Positions 47,904-59,239 are shown, counted from the first letter of the stretch. The stretch: 61,904 bases of DNA from Lonepinella koalarum (GCF_004565475.1 NZ_SRHX01000012.1:1-61904), one strand, 5' to 3'. Notes: generated by a model not told the origin, from the sequence alone. Numbers and translations are program-made.

Positions 47904-48566
47904 ATGATAAAAAATAAAATCTATTCAAAAGCAGAAATTGCGGAAAAGTTCTACGATGGTATGAAATTAATGGCAGGTATTTTTGCTTGTAAAGGTTGTG
48001 CCGATAAATTAGTAGATATTATTGTCGAAAAAGGCTGCAAAAATATTGAACTCATTGCCAATGATGCAGGTGATCCCGGAATTGGTTTGGGGAAACTTTA
48101 TGATGCACATTTAGTCTCTGTGGCAAATCATTCACATATTGGTATGAATCCCTATGTGACAGAATTAGTTAACCAAGGAATTGTAAAAGTAAACTTAATT
48201 CCACAGGGTACTCTGGCTGAAAAAATTCGTGCTGGTGGCTCAGGTTTAGGCGGTGTATTAACAAAAACAGGCTTAGGTACGATTGCACAAGAAGGCCGTG
48301 AAATAATTAATGTGGATGGTCAGGATTATATTTTTGAAAAACCATTCCGCGCTGAAATCGCAATTGTTCGTGCAGCTAAAGCAGACAAAATGGGAAACCT
48401 AGTTTACAAAGGAGCAGCTCGCAATTTTAATCCTTTAGTCGCAATGGCAGCTGATTTAGTTATTGTTCAAGCGGATGAAATAGTTGAAATTGGAGAAATC
48501 GATCCTGAAACAGTCATTACCCCGGGTGTATTTGTTGATATGATTTTGAGTAATGAGGAGGAATAA
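47904..48566 (+). CDS. atoD: Acetoacetate CoA-transferase alpha subunit
   Basis: 220 residues, standard. Family I CoA-transferase subunit A: MAGIFACKGCADKLVDII, IANDAGDPGIGLGKL, the glycine-rich GGSGLGGVLTKTGLGT and EKPFRAEIAIVRAAKAD. With AtoA it moves CoA from acetyl-CoA (or the acyl-CoA made by BKACE) to acetoacetate. Four bases separate it from atoA. Confidence 0.94.
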   Translation: MIKNKIYSKAEIAEKFYDGMKLMAGIFACKGCADKLVDIIVEKGCKNIELIANDAGDPGIGLGKLYDAHLVSVANHSHIGMNPYVTELVNQGIVKVNLIPQGTLAEKIRAGGSGLGGVLTKTGLGTIAQEGREIINVDGQDYIFEKPFRAEIAIVRAAKADKMGNLVYKGAARNFNPLVAMAADLVIVQADEIVEIGEIDPETVITPGVFVDMILSNEEE

Positions 48567-48569
48567 ATT

Positions 48570-49199
48570 ATGGCAGATTCAAAAATACTTATTGCACAAA
48601 AAATTGCTAGTTTTTTTAAAGCAGGTGATGTTGTTAATTTGGGGATTGGTATTCCTGGATTAGTTAGGGAATATATTGTTGATGGTGTCCAGCTTCACGC
48701 TGAGAATGGTTTGCTTGGTTATGGTGGATCACCAAAACCGGGCGAGGAAGAACCTAACTATGTGAATGCGGGTGGGCAAATCGTGACTTTATTGCCCGGA
48801 GCTTCGGTATCAGATAGCGCTGGGGCGTTTGCTCTAGTACGGAGTGGGAAATTAACCGCCGTTGTGTTAGGCGCATTACAGGTAGATAGTGAAGGGAGCA
48901 TTGCTAACTGGAGTATCCCCGGTGGTCGTATTATGGGGATGGGCGGTGCAATGGATTTAGTATCAGGTGCAAAACAAGTCATTGTTGCGATGGAACATAA
49001 TGCCAAAAACGGTACAAGTAAAATTTTAGATGTATGTACTTGGCCATTAACCGGTTATAAAGTAGTGGACATCATTGTGACAGAACTTGGTGTTTTTGAT
49101 GTGACACCGGAAGGTTTGATGGTTCGTGAATTATTTGAAGGCGTAACCAAAGAAGATGTCATCAAACGTACTGAAGCAAAATTAATTTTTAAAGCATAA
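48570..49199 (+). CDS. atoA: Acetoacetate CoA-transferase beta subunit
   Basis: 209 residues. Carries the catalytic glutamate (Glu45 in HAENGLLG), which forms the glutamyl-CoA thioester. The oxyanion/GxG segments (VVNLGIGIP, GGRIMGMGGAMDLV) are present. Partner of atoD. Confidence 0.94.
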   Translation: MADSKILIAQKIASFFKAGDVVNLGIGIPGLVREYIVDGVQLHAENGLLGYGGSPKPGEEEPNYVNAGGQIVTLLPGASVSDSAGAFALVRSGKLTAVVLGALQVDSEGSIANWSIPGGRIMGMGGAMDLVSGAKQVIVAMEHNAKNGTSKILDVCTWPLTGYKVVDIIVTELGVFDVTPEGLMVRELFEGVTKEDVIKRTEAKLIFKA

Positions 49200-49217
49200 T
49201 TAATAGGGGAAAATAAA

Positions 49218-50381
49218 ATGCGTGAAGCAGTCATTGTATCAGCAGTAAGAACACCTGTCGGCCGTTGTAGAGGAGCATTAGCACCTGTTAAAGCATGGGA
49301 ACTTGGCGCCTTAACCGTTAAAGAAGCCGTTAAACGTTCTGGCATTGATCCAAATGAAATTGATGAAATTATTTTTGGTAACTTATTAAATACAGATTGT
49401 GTAAATATGGCTCGCGTAGTAGGACTAGCGGCTGGATTACCGATTACAGTCCCCGGAATTACCTTAAATCGTCAATGTGCCTCTGGAATTAATGCGATTG
49501 CTTATGCAGCGGCATTAATTCAAGCCGGTTATGGAGATGTCATGGTGGCCGGTGGAGTGGAAAGTGATTCAACCCGTTGTTATATTATGGATAAACCAAC
49601 TGATGGTTATCAAGTACGCCCGCCATCTTGGACAATCCCAATGTCAGCGCCCAAAGAAGTTGATGTCCCCATGGGAATAACAGCTGAAAATTTAGCTAAA
49701 AAATATGGCTTAACTCGCCAAGAATGTGATGAGCTTGCAGTAGAAAGTCATCGTAAAGCCGCAATTGCTTGGGATAACGGTTATTTTAATGAGCAAATCG
49801 TACCTGTTACGGTCAAAACTCGTAAGAGCGACATGATTTTCAGTAAAGATGAGCCATTACGGATAGATTGCAATTTAGCATCTTTAGCAAAACTTCCACC
49901 AGCTTTTATTAAAGATGGGATTGTTACAGCTGGTAATAGTTCTCCTATGAGTGATGGTTCCGGTGCAGTGGTTGTAATGGAACGTAAAAAAGCAGAAACT
50001 TTAGGCTTAAAAATCTGGGCCAAAGTATCTAGCTTTGCAGCTGTAGGCGTTGATCCTTCTATTATGGGTATCGGTCCTGTTTATGCAACACAAAAATTGT
50101 TGAAAAATTTAGGTATGTCTCTTAATGATATTGATCTTATTGAAATGAATGAGGCTTTTGCAGCTCAGTCTATTGCCTGTATTAAAGAGCTTAATATGGA
50201 TATTAATAAACTCAATGTCAATGGTGGAGCGTTAGCCTTAGGACATCCATTAGCAGGCACTGGTGGTATTTTAGCCACCAAATTAGTTTATGAATTAGAA
50301 CGTCAGAATTTAGGTACCGGTTTAATTACATTCTGTGCTGGTGGTGGACAAGGGTTTTCTGCATTACTTGAACGTGTTTAA
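49218..50381 (+). CDS. Thiolase, copy 2 (acetyl-CoA acyltransferase type)
   Basis: 387 residues. Catalytic Cys in LNRQCASGINA (~89), His in GHPLAGTGG and Cys in FCAGGGQG. It is only distantly similar to copy 1 at 42376 and closer in motif style to 3-ketoacyl-CoA thiolases (PcaF/FadA-like), with a PPSWTIPMSAPKEV insertion around residue 135. In the operon with atoDA it would cleave acetoacetyl-CoA or a longer 3-ketoacyl-CoA. Ends at a bidirectional terminator. Confidence 0.9.
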   Translation: MREAVIVSAVRTPVGRCRGALAPVKAWELGALTVKEAVKRSGIDPNEIDEIIFGNLLNTDCVNMARVVGLAAGLPITVPGITLNRQCASGINAIAYAAALIQAGYGDVMVAGGVESDSTRCYIMDKPTDGYQVRPPSWTIPMSAPKEVDVPMGITAENLAKKYGLTRQECDELAVESHRKAAIAWDNGYFNEQIVPVTVKTRKSDMIFSKDEPLRIDCNLASLAKLPPAFIKDGIVTAGNSSPMSDGSGAVVVMERKKAETLGLKIWAKVSSFAAVGVDPSIMGIGPVYATQKLLKNLGMSLNDIDLIEMNEAFAAQSIACIKELNMDINKLNVNGGALALGHPLAGTGGILATKLVYELERQNLGTGLITFCAGGGQGFSALLERV

Positions 50382-50390
50382 GTTTTTAAT

Positions 50391-50425
50391 AAAAAATTGA
50401 GTTCCCTTACAGAACTCAATTTTTA
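50391..50425. terminator. Bidirectional terminator between the island and torZ
   Basis: AAAAATTGAGTTC (50392-50404) and GAACTCAATTTTT (50412-50424) form a 13-bp stem with a U-run on both strands. Serves thiolase copy 2 (plus) and torZ (minus, ends 50434). Confidence 0.92.
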
Positions 50426-50433
50426 TTATCTCA

Positions 50434-52920
50434 TTATGCTACCATCTTCGGCTGTTTAAATACCGTTACTTCCGGTGGTGTTCCGGTAAATTTTTCTACT
50501 TGCACAATACAAGTATTCGGTGAATTACCTTGAGCCAGTTTGGATGTACCTTCATCTCGAGTCAATACATTCGGACAACCATTTTTGCATAATGGTTTGT
50601 CGGATTTTCCCAAATCTAACGGATCATACCAAGCCCCTTCATGTAAGGCTAATGTCCCTTTAATTACGCCATCAGTCACTACCGCTCCAGCTAACACTTG
50701 TCCACGTGGGCTTTCAATTCGTACAATGTCACCATCCACAATACCACGTACTTTCGCATCATCAGGATGAATTAACACTGGTTCACGATCATTTACTGTA
50801 TATTTTTGACGTAAGGATGTGTGAGCTAATTGACTGTGTAAACGATAATATGGATGTGGTGTCACCAATGCTAATGGGTATTGTTCAGTCACATTACCAG
50901 CAAATTCTTCTGGCTCAAACCAATAAGGATGCCCTTTGCAATCATCGTAATTCATTTTAGCAATCACATCAGAAAAAATCTCAATTTTACCTGATGGTGT
51001 ACCCAACGGATTGAGCAATGGATCCTGACGGAATGGCTCATAACGTACCCATTTTTTCGCTTTTTCACTCACAGGGAATGTAATAGGCTGATTTTCTTCC
51101 CAAAATTTTTCGAATCTAGGCATGACAACGCGGTTTTGTCGAGCTGCCGTAAAAGCATCCATATAGAACGACTTCAACCAAGCCATTTCAGATTTTCCTT
51201 CAGTAAATTTTTCTTCTACCCCTGCTCTTTTGGCTAATTCGTGGAAAATATCATAATCACTTTTCGCTTCAAATTGTGGTTCAACCACCTGTTTCATTGG
51301 ATAAATATGTAAAGAAGAATAATCACCGCTCATGGTTAAATCATTACGTTCATAGCTTGTCGTCACAGGTAATACAATATCAGCCATACGAGCAGTTGGT
51401 GTCCAATTAATTTCATTCACAATAATAGTTTCTGGTTTTTGCCATGCTTTCACCATTAAATTAGTATCTTGATGATGTACTAATGGATTCCCTCCTGTCC
51501 AATAAATTAATTTAATATCAGGGTAAGTAATTTCAGTGCCATTATATTGAATAGTTTTACCTGGATTGAGTAAAGCATCTGATATTCTCGCTAATGGAAA
51601 ACTAATACTTGCAGCTTTGGTTAACCAAGATTGCCCAGTATTCGAGCTGTTTTCTTCTAACGTCCCAGAAATAGAACTTAAATTTCCTCCTGTGGCAGTG
51701 GGTACCCCGCCATTGGAATAATGGTAACTTAAACCAAAACCGCCTCCCGCTAATCCAATTTGACCGAGCATAGCCGCTAGAGTTACTAACATCCAATGGG
51801 TTTGCTCTCCATGACGTTGACGCTGCATCCCCCATCCTGCCATTAACATTGTACGTTTTGAACTAAAATCTTGTGCGAGTTGTTTAATAACTTCTGATGG
51901 GATACCTGTAATGTTGGCTGCCCACTCTGCATTTTTAGGTTGTCCATCCGTTTTACCTAATAGATATGGTTCAAATTTATCATAACCTTTAGTATATTTT
52001 TTAAGAAAGGCAAGATCATGTTTTTGTGTTTCAACCAATGTATAAGCAATACCGAGCATTAATGGCACATCAGTGGCAGTATTGATTGGAATCCATTCTG
52101 CACCTAAATAATCACAACTTTCACTACGTACAGGATCAATACAAATAATACGCTTACCTGTCTGTTTAAATTTTTGGAAATATTCAATCCCTTTTTGATC
52201 GGTGGATGTCCAAGCAATTCGCATCGTACTAATTGGATTAGCGGACCAAAGTACGATAATATCGGTACTTTCTAAGATAGTTTCCCACGAAGTTTGTTGT
52301 TCATAAACCTCAATGGTACCTAACACGTGGGGCATAATGACTTGAGCTGCCCCAGTGGAATAGTCTCCTTTATGACCAACAAACCCACCTGTTGCATTTA
52401 AATAACGGTGTAATAGCGTACGGCTTGAGTGCAATGAACCCGAGCTTTTCCAACCATAAGACCCGCCGAAAATATTTTCAGCGCCTCCTTCTGTTCGCAC
52501 GCGTTTCATTTCACTCGCCACTAAATCAAAGGCTTGCTCCCAAGAAACACGTACCCATTCATCGTGACCACGTAAGCTAGTATCTTTGTTGCCATCTAAA
52601 TAACCTTTGCGTACCATCGGATATTTTACTCTGGTTTCGCTATAAAGCTGATCCGGCACAACGGATTGCAATTCATTAACCAAGGCAGGTTCAATAGCGG
52701 GTCCTGATTTTACCGCTTTACCATTTTCTACCACGACTCCTAGTGGTCCCCAATGAGCGGCGGTAACAATGGTTTTACTCTCTGTCACAGCATGAGCCTT
52801 ACCGCTAAAAATAGCATTAACCGTACCACCACTTAAGATAGTTGCGCCAGCCATGCTCAATGAAGAATTTTTCAGGAAATTACGGCGATCGTTATCAATT
52901 TTGTGTTGTTTTTTCATCAT
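50434..52920 (-). CDS. torZ: TMAO/biotin-sulfoxide-type molybdenum reductase
   Basis: 828 residues from the ATG pair at 52920, with AAGGTG in front; an upstream ATG at 52986 overlaps torY and would put 22 residues before the Tat motif. Tat leader DRRNFLKNSS. No FeS cysteine cluster near the N-terminus, as in TorA/TorZ/BisC. bis-MGD motifs: NIFGGSYGWKSSG, LHSSRTLLHRYLN, SANPISTMRIAW, GWGMQRQRHGEQTHW. Terminal reductase of S/N-oxides, fed by TorY. No torD lies beside it. Confidence 0.92.
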   Translation of the reverse strand: MMKKQHKIDNDRRNFLKNSSLSMAGATILSGGTVNAIFSGKAHAVTESKTIVTAAHWGPLGVVVENGKAVKSGPAIEPALVNELQSVVPDQLYSETRVKYPMVRKGYLDGNKDTSLRGHDEWVRVSWEQAFDLVASEMKRVRTEGGAENIFGGSYGWKSSGSLHSSRTLLHRYLNATGGFVGHKGDYSTGAAQVIMPHVLGTIEVYEQQTSWETILESTDIIVLWSANPISTMRIAWTSTDQKGIEYFQKFKQTGKRIICIDPVRSESCDYLGAEWIPINTATDVPLMLGIAYTLVETQKHDLAFLKKYTKGYDKFEPYLLGKTDGQPKNAEWAANITGIPSEVIKQLAQDFSSKRTMLMAGWGMQRQRHGEQTHWMLVTLAAMLGQIGLAGGGFGLSYHYSNGGVPTATGGNLSSISGTLEENSSNTGQSWLTKAASISFPLARISDALLNPGKTIQYNGTEITYPDIKLIYWTGGNPLVHHQDTNLMVKAWQKPETIIVNEINWTPTARMADIVLPVTTSYERNDLTMSGDYSSLHIYPMKQVVEPQFEAKSDYDIFHELAKRAGVEEKFTEGKSEMAWLKSFYMDAFTAARQNRVVMPRFEKFWEENQPITFPVSEKAKKWVRYEPFRQDPLLNPLGTPSGKIEIFSDVIAKMNYDDCKGHPYWFEPEEFAGNVTEQYPLALVTPHPYYRLHSQLAHTSLRQKYTVNDREPVLIHPDDAKVRGIVDGDIVRIESPRGQVLAGAVVTDGVIKGTLALHEGAWYDPLDLGKSDKPLCKNGCPNVLTRDEGTSKLAQGNSPNTCIVQVEKFTGTPPEVTVFKQPKMVA

Positions 52921-52927
52921 TTTCACC

Positions 52928-54049
52928 TTATTTTTCGCTTTTATCTTTAGCATTACGTTGTAAATAAATAGTAACGGCTCGCACATCGTTTTCGGTCATA
53001 GAAGTACGATCTTTCATAGAGTTAACGACACCAATCCATTGATTAGCCGTATAATGCTCCGCACCAATAGCCGCGTGACATGTACTACAATGGGTTTGAT
53101 TTAAGTTATTACCAAGCGCATTTAAAGAATTACTATCTGATGTCACCGCACTTTTGGCTACATTTACCACTAAACTCACTTCTTTCCATTCAGAATCCGT
53201 CACCTCATCATGTACGCTTTTAACTACTTGCACTTTTTCTTTCGCTTCATCACTTAATACTGCCACATTAATACGTTTACCCAACTCCATATAGATTAAA
53301 CTTTCAGCACCTGCCTGTTGCCAACCTTTCACTGTTGCAATTAACTGCTCACCTTGTTCTTGCCAATCATTGAGTTCTGCATAAGGCATTAAACGAATTT
53401 CTTCACCTGAAACCAGCGTAGCATTGGTTAGTGTTAATGCATAAAGTGTTTTATCTGCTACATTAAATTGTCCAGCATGTTTGGTTAATTCCCCTAAAGC
53501 GGCTCCATTATCAACAGGCATTTCAGGCATAAAATGTGCAACACCCTTATGGCAATCAATACAGGTCTGATTATTTTGTTGAGCTTGCAAGTGCATTTTT
53601 TGGGCGTCTTCTTTTTGTTCAGAAAACTCCATTGCATCAAAGCTATGGCAACTACGACAAGTGGCAGAATCATTGGATTTTAAATCATCCCATACTTTTT
53701 GGGCCAATTCTAAACGATGGGTTTCATAGGCTTCTTTATCCGGCAATTTATTAGTAATGGTGTACCATACATCTTTTAACGCAATAAATTTGGCTTTGAC
53801 ATAATCTAATCCATCATGCGGAACATGGCAGTCAGAACACTCTGCGCGAATCCCTTTACTATTCATAAAATGCACCGAGCCTTCCCATTCTGCTTTTGGA
53901 TGCTCCATTGAGTGACAACTCACACAAAATTCCGTTGAGCTGGTAGCTTTCATAATGGATTGCACGCCAAACAGAGCTACCGCTCCTACAATCATTAACC
54001 CAATTGCGGTTAACCAAGCTACTTTTTTCTTTTTCTGTCCTTGTGACAT
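52928..54049 (-). CDS. torY: Pentahaem c-type cytochrome TorY (NapC/NirT family)
   Basis: 373 residues. One N-terminal membrane helix (~10-32, LTAIGLMIVGAVALFGVQ). Four haem motifs are in the NapC-like domain (CVSCH, CSDCH, CRSCH, CIDCH) and a fifth, CSTCH, is near residue 332 in the C-terminal domain. It passes electrons from menaquinol to TorZ. The stop is 7 bases before the torZ start. H. influenzae has the same pair. Confidence 0.94.
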   Translation of the reverse strand: MSQGQKKKKVAWLTAIGLMIVGAVALFGVQSIMKATSSTEFCVSCHSMEHPKAEWEGSVHFMNSKGIRAECSDCHVPHDGLDYVKAKFIALKDVWYTITNKLPDKEAYETHRLELAQKVWDDLKSNDSATCRSCHSFDAMEFSEQKEDAQKMHLQAQQNNQTCIDCHKGVAHFMPEMPVDNGAALGELTKHAGQFNVADKTLYALTLTNATLVSGEEIRLMPYAELNDWQEQGEQLIATVKGWQQAGAESLIYMELGKRINVAVLSDEAKEKVQVVKSVHDEVTDSEWKEVSLVVNVAKSAVTSDSNSLNALGNNLNQTHCSTCHAAIGAEHYTANQWIGVVNSMKDRTSMTENDVRAVTIYLQRNAKDKSEK

Positions 54050-54179
54050 AGTTCACCCCCATATTTAGTTATATAAAAAATATTATAACGAAACCACATT
54101 AATTGTAAGGTTATTATATTAACCTTAATTATTGATGGCAAAAGGGATGTTTAGTAAAGAAGAATAAAAGAAAGAATTG

Positions 54180-54193
54180 ATGATCCAAATCAA
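54180..54193 (-). promoter_or_regulatory. FNR-like site upstream of torY
   Basis: Minus strand reads TTGATTTGGATCAT, one mismatch from TTGAT-N4-ATCAA, centred ~137 bases before the torY start. Parallels the dmsA site at 29783. Confidence 0.65.
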
Positions 54194-54270
54194 TAAAAAT
54201 AACGATTGCGTTATAAACATCAAGAAATAGCGAAATCTTATGCTATTTTAATAATGAAAAGAAATAAAAA

Positions 54271-54302
54271 CACATCGCACTTTAACGCAAAAGTGCGATG
54301 TG
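54271..54302 (-). terminator. uvrA terminator
   Basis: CACATCGCACTTT and AAAGTGCGATGTG form a 13-bp stem, and on the minus strand TTTTTATTTC follows. It lies 9 bases downstream of the uvrA stop. Confidence 0.9.
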
Positions 54303-54310
54303 TTTGCTTG

Positions 54311-57142
54311 CTATGACATTTTCAAAATCCCTTGCAAAAATCTCGCCGTATGCGATTTTTTATCTTTCATCACTTGTTCTGGCGTGCCTTTGGCGATAAT
54401 TTCACCGCCACCACTACCTCCTTCTGGACCAAGATCTACAATCCAATCAGCAGTTTTGATCACGTCTAAATTATGTTCAATCACCACAATGGTATTGCCT
54501 TGATCACGTAAGCGGTGCAATACTTCGAGTAATTGTTTAATATCCGCAAAATGTAAACCCGTAGTGGGTTCATCTAGAATATACAAGGTTTTCCCTGTAT
54601 CTCGCTTAGACAATTCGGTGGCTAACTTTACTCGTTGGGCTTCGCCACCAGATAGCGTGGTAGAAGATTGCCCTAAGCGAATATAAGACAAACCTACATC
54701 CATCAGGGTCTGCAATTTACGAGCAATTACAGGGATGGCATCGAAAAATTCGCGGGCTTCTTCCACAGTCATATCTAACACTTGATGAATGGTTTTACCT
54801 TTGTAGCGGATTTCCAAAGTTTCACGGTTGTAGCGTTTTCCTTTGCAGTGGTCGCACGGCACATATACATCAGGCAAGAAGTGCATTTCTACTTTTAATA
54901 CGCCATCGCCTTGACAGGCTTCACAACGCCCACCACGCACATTAAAACTGAAACGACCCACGTTATAACCCCTTGCTCGGGATTCTGGCACACCTGCAAA
55001 TAGTTCACGAATGGGGGTAAATAAACCGGTATAAGTCGCTGGATTGGAACGCGGAGTACGTCCAATCGGGCTTTGGTTAATGTCGATCACTTTGTCGAAA
55101 TGTTGCAAGCCATCAATGGATTCATAAGGCGCGAAGTTAATATTATCTGCACGGTTTAATGCATTTTGTGCTAACGGGAATAAGGTATCATTAATTAAAG
55201 TGGATTTACCCGAACCTGACACCCCCGTAATACAAGTAAACAAGCCCACCGGAATTTCTAAATTTACCGATTTCAGATTATTTCCTGTGGCACCGTTTAA
55301 GCGTAAAATTTTGCTTGGATCAAGTGCGGTGCGTTTTTCGGGAATTTTGATAGTTTCGACCCCTGACAAATATTTGCCTGTAATGGAATGGGGATTTGCC
55401 ATAATTTCTTGAGCGGTACCTTGTGCAATGACTTCACCACCATGAACCCCCGCCCCCGGTCCAATATCAATAATATGATCTGCTGCTCGAATGGCATCTT
55501 CATCATGTTCCACTACGATCACAGTATTGCCAAGATTCCGTAAATGAATCAACGTGTTAAGCAAACGTTCATTATCTCGTTGGTGCAACCCAATGGACGG
55601 TTCATCTAACACATACATCACACCCACTAAACCGGCACCAATTTGGCTGGCTAAACGAATCCGTTGTGCTTCGCCACCGGAAAGGGTTTCTGCCGAACGA
55701 GAAAGGGAAAGATAGTTCAAGCCTACATTGACTAAGAAAGAGAGACGTTCTTTAATTTCTTTCAAAATTTTTTCCGCAATTTTAGCTTTTTGTCCAACTA
55801 ATGTCAGTTTCTCAAAAAACTGCAAGGCTTCGCCAATGCTCATTTCTGATACATCCGGCAAGTTGGTTTGTCCGATATAAACATGGCGAGCTTCTGGTCG
55901 TAAACGTGAACCATCACAATCTATACAAGGACGAGTGCTAATATTTTTGGCTAATTCTTCACGTACAGACATTGATTCCGTTTCTTTATAACGGCGAGCC
56001 ATATTATTTAAAATTCCTTCAAAAGGATGACGACGGATAACTTTATCGCCCCGATCATTTAAATAACTAAACTCAATTTCTTCTTTACCCGAACCATACA
56101 GCACAATATCGTGAATTTTTTTCGGTAGTTTTTCAAATGGGGTTTCTACATCAAAATCATAATGTCTGGCTAAAGATGTTAACATTTGATAATAATAGAA
56201 ATTACGCCGATCCCAACCTTTAATAGCCCCACCGGCTAAAGAAATAGACGGATTTTGCACGACGCGTTTTTCATCAAAAAATTGTTGTACGCCTAAACCA
56301 TCACAAGTGGGACAAGCTCCGGCTGGATTATTAAAAGAAAATAACCTCGGTTCTAATTCTGGTACGGAATATCCACAATGGGAACAAGCAAAATTTGCAG
56401 AAAAAACCCATTCTTCGGCTTTTTCATCTTCCATATTAGCGACAACAGCGGTACCACCGGATAATTCTAGAGTCGTTTCAAAGGATTCTGCTAATCTGGT
56501 GGCTAAATCCGGTCTGACTTTAAAACGATCAACTACCACTTCAATGGTGTGTTTTTTCTGCAATTCTAATGTCGGAGGATCGGATAAATCACAAATTTCA
56601 CCGTCAATTCTAGCTCGAATATAACCTTGAGCAGCAATTTGTTGTAAAATCTTCACATGCTCACCTTTGCGAGCTTTCACTACTGGGGCAAGCAACATCA
56701 TTTTGCTATTTTCAGGCAAACTCAATACCTTATCTACCATTTGTGAAATAGTTTGAGCCGCCAATGGTTCATTGTGCGTTGGACAACGTGGTTCGCCCAC
56801 TCGAGCAAACAGCAAGCGTAAATAATCGTGAATTTCCGTTACCGTTCCTACCGTTGAACGAGGATTGTGCGATGTGGATTTCTGTTCAATGGAAATTGCG
56901 GGTGAAAGCCCTTCAATGCTGTCCACATCTGGTTTCTCCATTAAGGAAAGAAACTGCCGAGCATACGCCGACAAACTTTCTACATAGCGACGTTGCCCCT
57001 CTGCATAGAGTGTATCAAAAGCTAAAGATGATTTTCCCGACCCCGATAATCCGGTAATAACGATTAATTTATCACGTGGAATGGTTAAGTTAATATTTTT
57101 TAAATTATGGGTTCTTGCCCCTCGAATGTCTATTTGATCCAT
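54311..57142 (-). CDS. uvrA: UvrABC system protein A
   Basis: 943 residues from the chosen start (E. coli 940). DNA damage recognition ATPase. Visible are two Walker A motifs ([22 protein letters not shown]), two ABC signatures ([24 protein letters not shown]), and zinc-finger cysteines (CSHCGYS...CPTC and CEACQGDG...CDHC). The start at 57142 (MDQIDIRGA) matches the family; in-frame ATGs at 57154 and 57193 would add unsupported residues. Divergent from ssb. Confidence 0.97.
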   Translation of the reverse strand: MDQIDIRGARTHNLKNINLTIPRDKLIVITGLSGSGKSSLAFDTLYAEGQRRYVESLSAYARQFLSLMEKPDVDSIEGLSPAISIEQKSTSHNPRSTVGTVTEIHDYLRLLFARVGEPRCPTHNEPLAAQTISQMVDKVLSLPENSKMMLLAPVVKARKGEHVKILQQIAAQGYIRARIDGEICDLSDPPTLELQKKHTIEVVVDRFKVRPDLATRLAESFETTLELSGGTAVVANMEDEKAEEWVFSANFACSHCGYSVPELEPRLFSFNNPAGACPTCDGLGVQQFFDEKRVVQNPSISLAGGAIKGWDRRNFYYYQMLTSLARHYDFDVETPFEKLPKKIHDIVLYGSGKEEIEFSYLNDRGDKVIRRHPFEGILNNMARRYKETESMSVREELAKNISTRPCIDCDGSRLRPEARHVYIGQTNLPDVSEMSIGEALQFFEKLTLVGQKAKIAEKILKEIKERLSFLVNVGLNYLSLSRSAETLSGGEAQRIRLASQIGAGLVGVMYVLDEPSIGLHQRDNERLLNTLIHLRNLGNTVIVVEHDEDAIRAADHIIDIGPGAGVHGGEVIAQGTAQEIMANPHSITGKYLSGVETIKIPEKRTALDPSKILRLNGATGNNLKSVNLEIPVGLFTCITGVSGSGKSTLINDTLFPLAQNALNRADNINFAPYESIDGLQHFDKVIDINQSPIGRTPRSNPATYTGLFTPIRELFAGVPESRARGYNVGRFSFNVRGGRCEACQGDGVLKVEMHFLPDVYVPCDHCKGKRYNRETLEIRYKGKTIHQVLDMTVEEAREFFDAIPVIARKLQTLMDVGLSYIRLGQSSTTLSGGEAQRVKLATELSKRDTGKTLYILDEPTTGLHFADIKQLLEVLHRLRDQGNTIVVIEHNLDVIKTADWIVDLGPEGGSGGGEIIAKGTPEQVMKDKKSHTARFLQGILKMS

Positions 57143-57205
57143 TGTCTGCCCCATAGCAGTACGAAAAAAGTAAAATTTTGGAAAGCATATCACATATTTT
57201 AATCT

Positions 57206-57221
57206 CTGTTAAAATAACCAG
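57206..57221. promoter_or_regulatory. LexA/SOS-like box between uvrA and ssb
   Basis: CTGT-N8-CCAG, one mismatch from CTGT-N8-ACAG. In E. coli the same divergent uvrA/ssb gap also carries a SOS box, so the position supports it. Confidence 0.6.
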
Positions 57222-57291
57222 TAAAAAATATGGATTTTTTTTTTATTTTAGGGCAGAATATTGTCTAAATTAACCATTAATCGAGGAAATT

Positions 57292-57810
57292 ATGGCAGGA
57301 GTTAATAAAGTCATTATCGTTGGTCGCTTAGGTAACGACCCGGAAATTCGTACCATGCCAAACGGCGATGCAGTCGCCAATATTAGTGTTGCGACGAGTG
57401 AAAGTTGGAATGATAAAAATACTGGTGAACGGCGTGAAATCACTGAATGGCATCGCATTGTGTTCTATCGTCGTCAAGCGGAAGTGGTGGGTGAATACTT
57501 ACGCAAAGGTTCACAAGTTTATGTCGAAGGTCGTTTACGTACCCGGAAATGGCAAGATCAGAGCGGACAAGATCGTTACACCACTGAAATTCAAGGCGAT
57601 GTCATGCAAATGTTAGACAGTCGCAATACAAACCAAGGTGGATTTAACCAAGATAACGGTGGCTTTGCCGGCAACGGTAATTTTGCTGGGCAACAATCTG
57701 GTAGTTATTCACGCTCAACATCTGCACCTCGTCAACCTCAGCAAACACAAAAAGTAGCGCCCGTAAATGAACCTCCTTTAGACAATTTTGATGATGATAT
57801 CCCGTTTTAA
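57292..57810 (+). CDS. ssb: Single-stranded DNA-binding protein
   Basis: 172 residues. OB-fold at ~1-110 ([49 protein letters not shown]), a Gly/Gln/Asn-rich linker, and the acidic tip FDDDIPF, which recruits partner proteins. AGGAAAT precedes the ATG. Confidence 0.98.
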   Translation: MAGVNKVIIVGRLGNDPEIRTMPNGDAVANISVATSESWNDKNTGERREITEWHRIVFYRRQAEVVGEYLRKGSQVYVEGRLRTRKWQDQSGQDRYTTEIQGDVMQMLDSRNTNQGGFNQDNGGFAGNGNFAGQQSGSYSRSTSAPRQPQQTQKVAPVNEPPLDNFDDDIPF

Positions 57811-57880
57811 ACAATAATAAATTTACGAAGAAACGCTGGTTTATTCTAGCGTTTCTTTTTATTTTAATTAACATAAATAT

Positions 57881-58426
57881 ATGAACACATTAGTTAACTT
57901 ACTCAAATCTGATCACGTCATTGCTTATCCTACCGAAGCCGTATTCGGTTTAGGTTGTAATCCGCTAAGCCAAACTGCGGTGGAAAAATTATTAATTTTA
58001 AAACAACGCTCGGTGGAAAAAGGGTTGATTTTAGTGGCACCAGATATAAATTTTTTGTTACCATTTATTGACACAAAAAATTTCACGTCACAGAACTGGG
58101 AGAGATTACAAAGGCAATATGATCACCCAACCACTTGGGTGGTACCCGTTCGCACGGATGTACCACAATTTTTGACTGGAAAATTTAATAACATTGCGGT
58201 TCGTTTGTGCCGTCATCCAGCAGTGGAGCAATTATGTTATGCCGCTGGTTTTGCCTTAACCTCAACCAGTGCTAATTTGACTGGCTTACCGCCCTGTAAA
58301 ACAGCAGCAGACGTGCGGTCACAATTTGGTGAAAATTTCCCTGTGTTAGATATGCCAGTAGGCAATGCAACAAATCCATCAGAAATTCGGGATTTATTTA
58401 CTAATCAATTATTTAGACAAGGATAA
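57881..58426 (+). CDS. tsaC: Threonylcarbamoyl-AMP synthase
   Basis: 181 residues (short TsaC/RimN form). Makes threonylcarbamoyl-AMP for t6A37 in ANN-decoding tRNAs. Visible are [41 protein letters not shown] and [13 protein letters not shown]. Three bases before aroE, as in many gammaproteobacteria. Confidence 0.95.
   Translation: MNTLVNLLKSDHVIAYPTEAVFGLGCNPLSQTAVEKLLILKQRSVEKGLILVAPDINFLLPFIDTKNFTSQNWERLQRQYDHPTTWVVPVRTDVPQFLTGKFNNIAVRLCRHPAVEQLCYAAGFALTSTSANLTGLPPCKTAADVRSQFGENFPVLDMPVGNATNPSEIRDLFTNQLFRQG

Positions 58427-59238
<812 letters not shown>

Positions 59239-59239
<1 letters not shown>

Noticed and set aside
46090-49199. Lysine-fermentation cluster (kce with CoA-transferase)
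   Set aside because: No kdd, kal, aminomutase or 2,3-aminomutase genes are present, and the BKACE lacks the Glu expected for an aminated substrate.
46090-50381. Carnitine (dehydrocarnitine) degradation cluster
   Set aside because: BKACE and CoA-transferase would fit, but there is no 3-hydroxyacyl-dehydrogenase-type carnitine dehydrogenase, betaine transporter or betainyl-CoA thioesterase, and the ring hydrolase would be unexplained.
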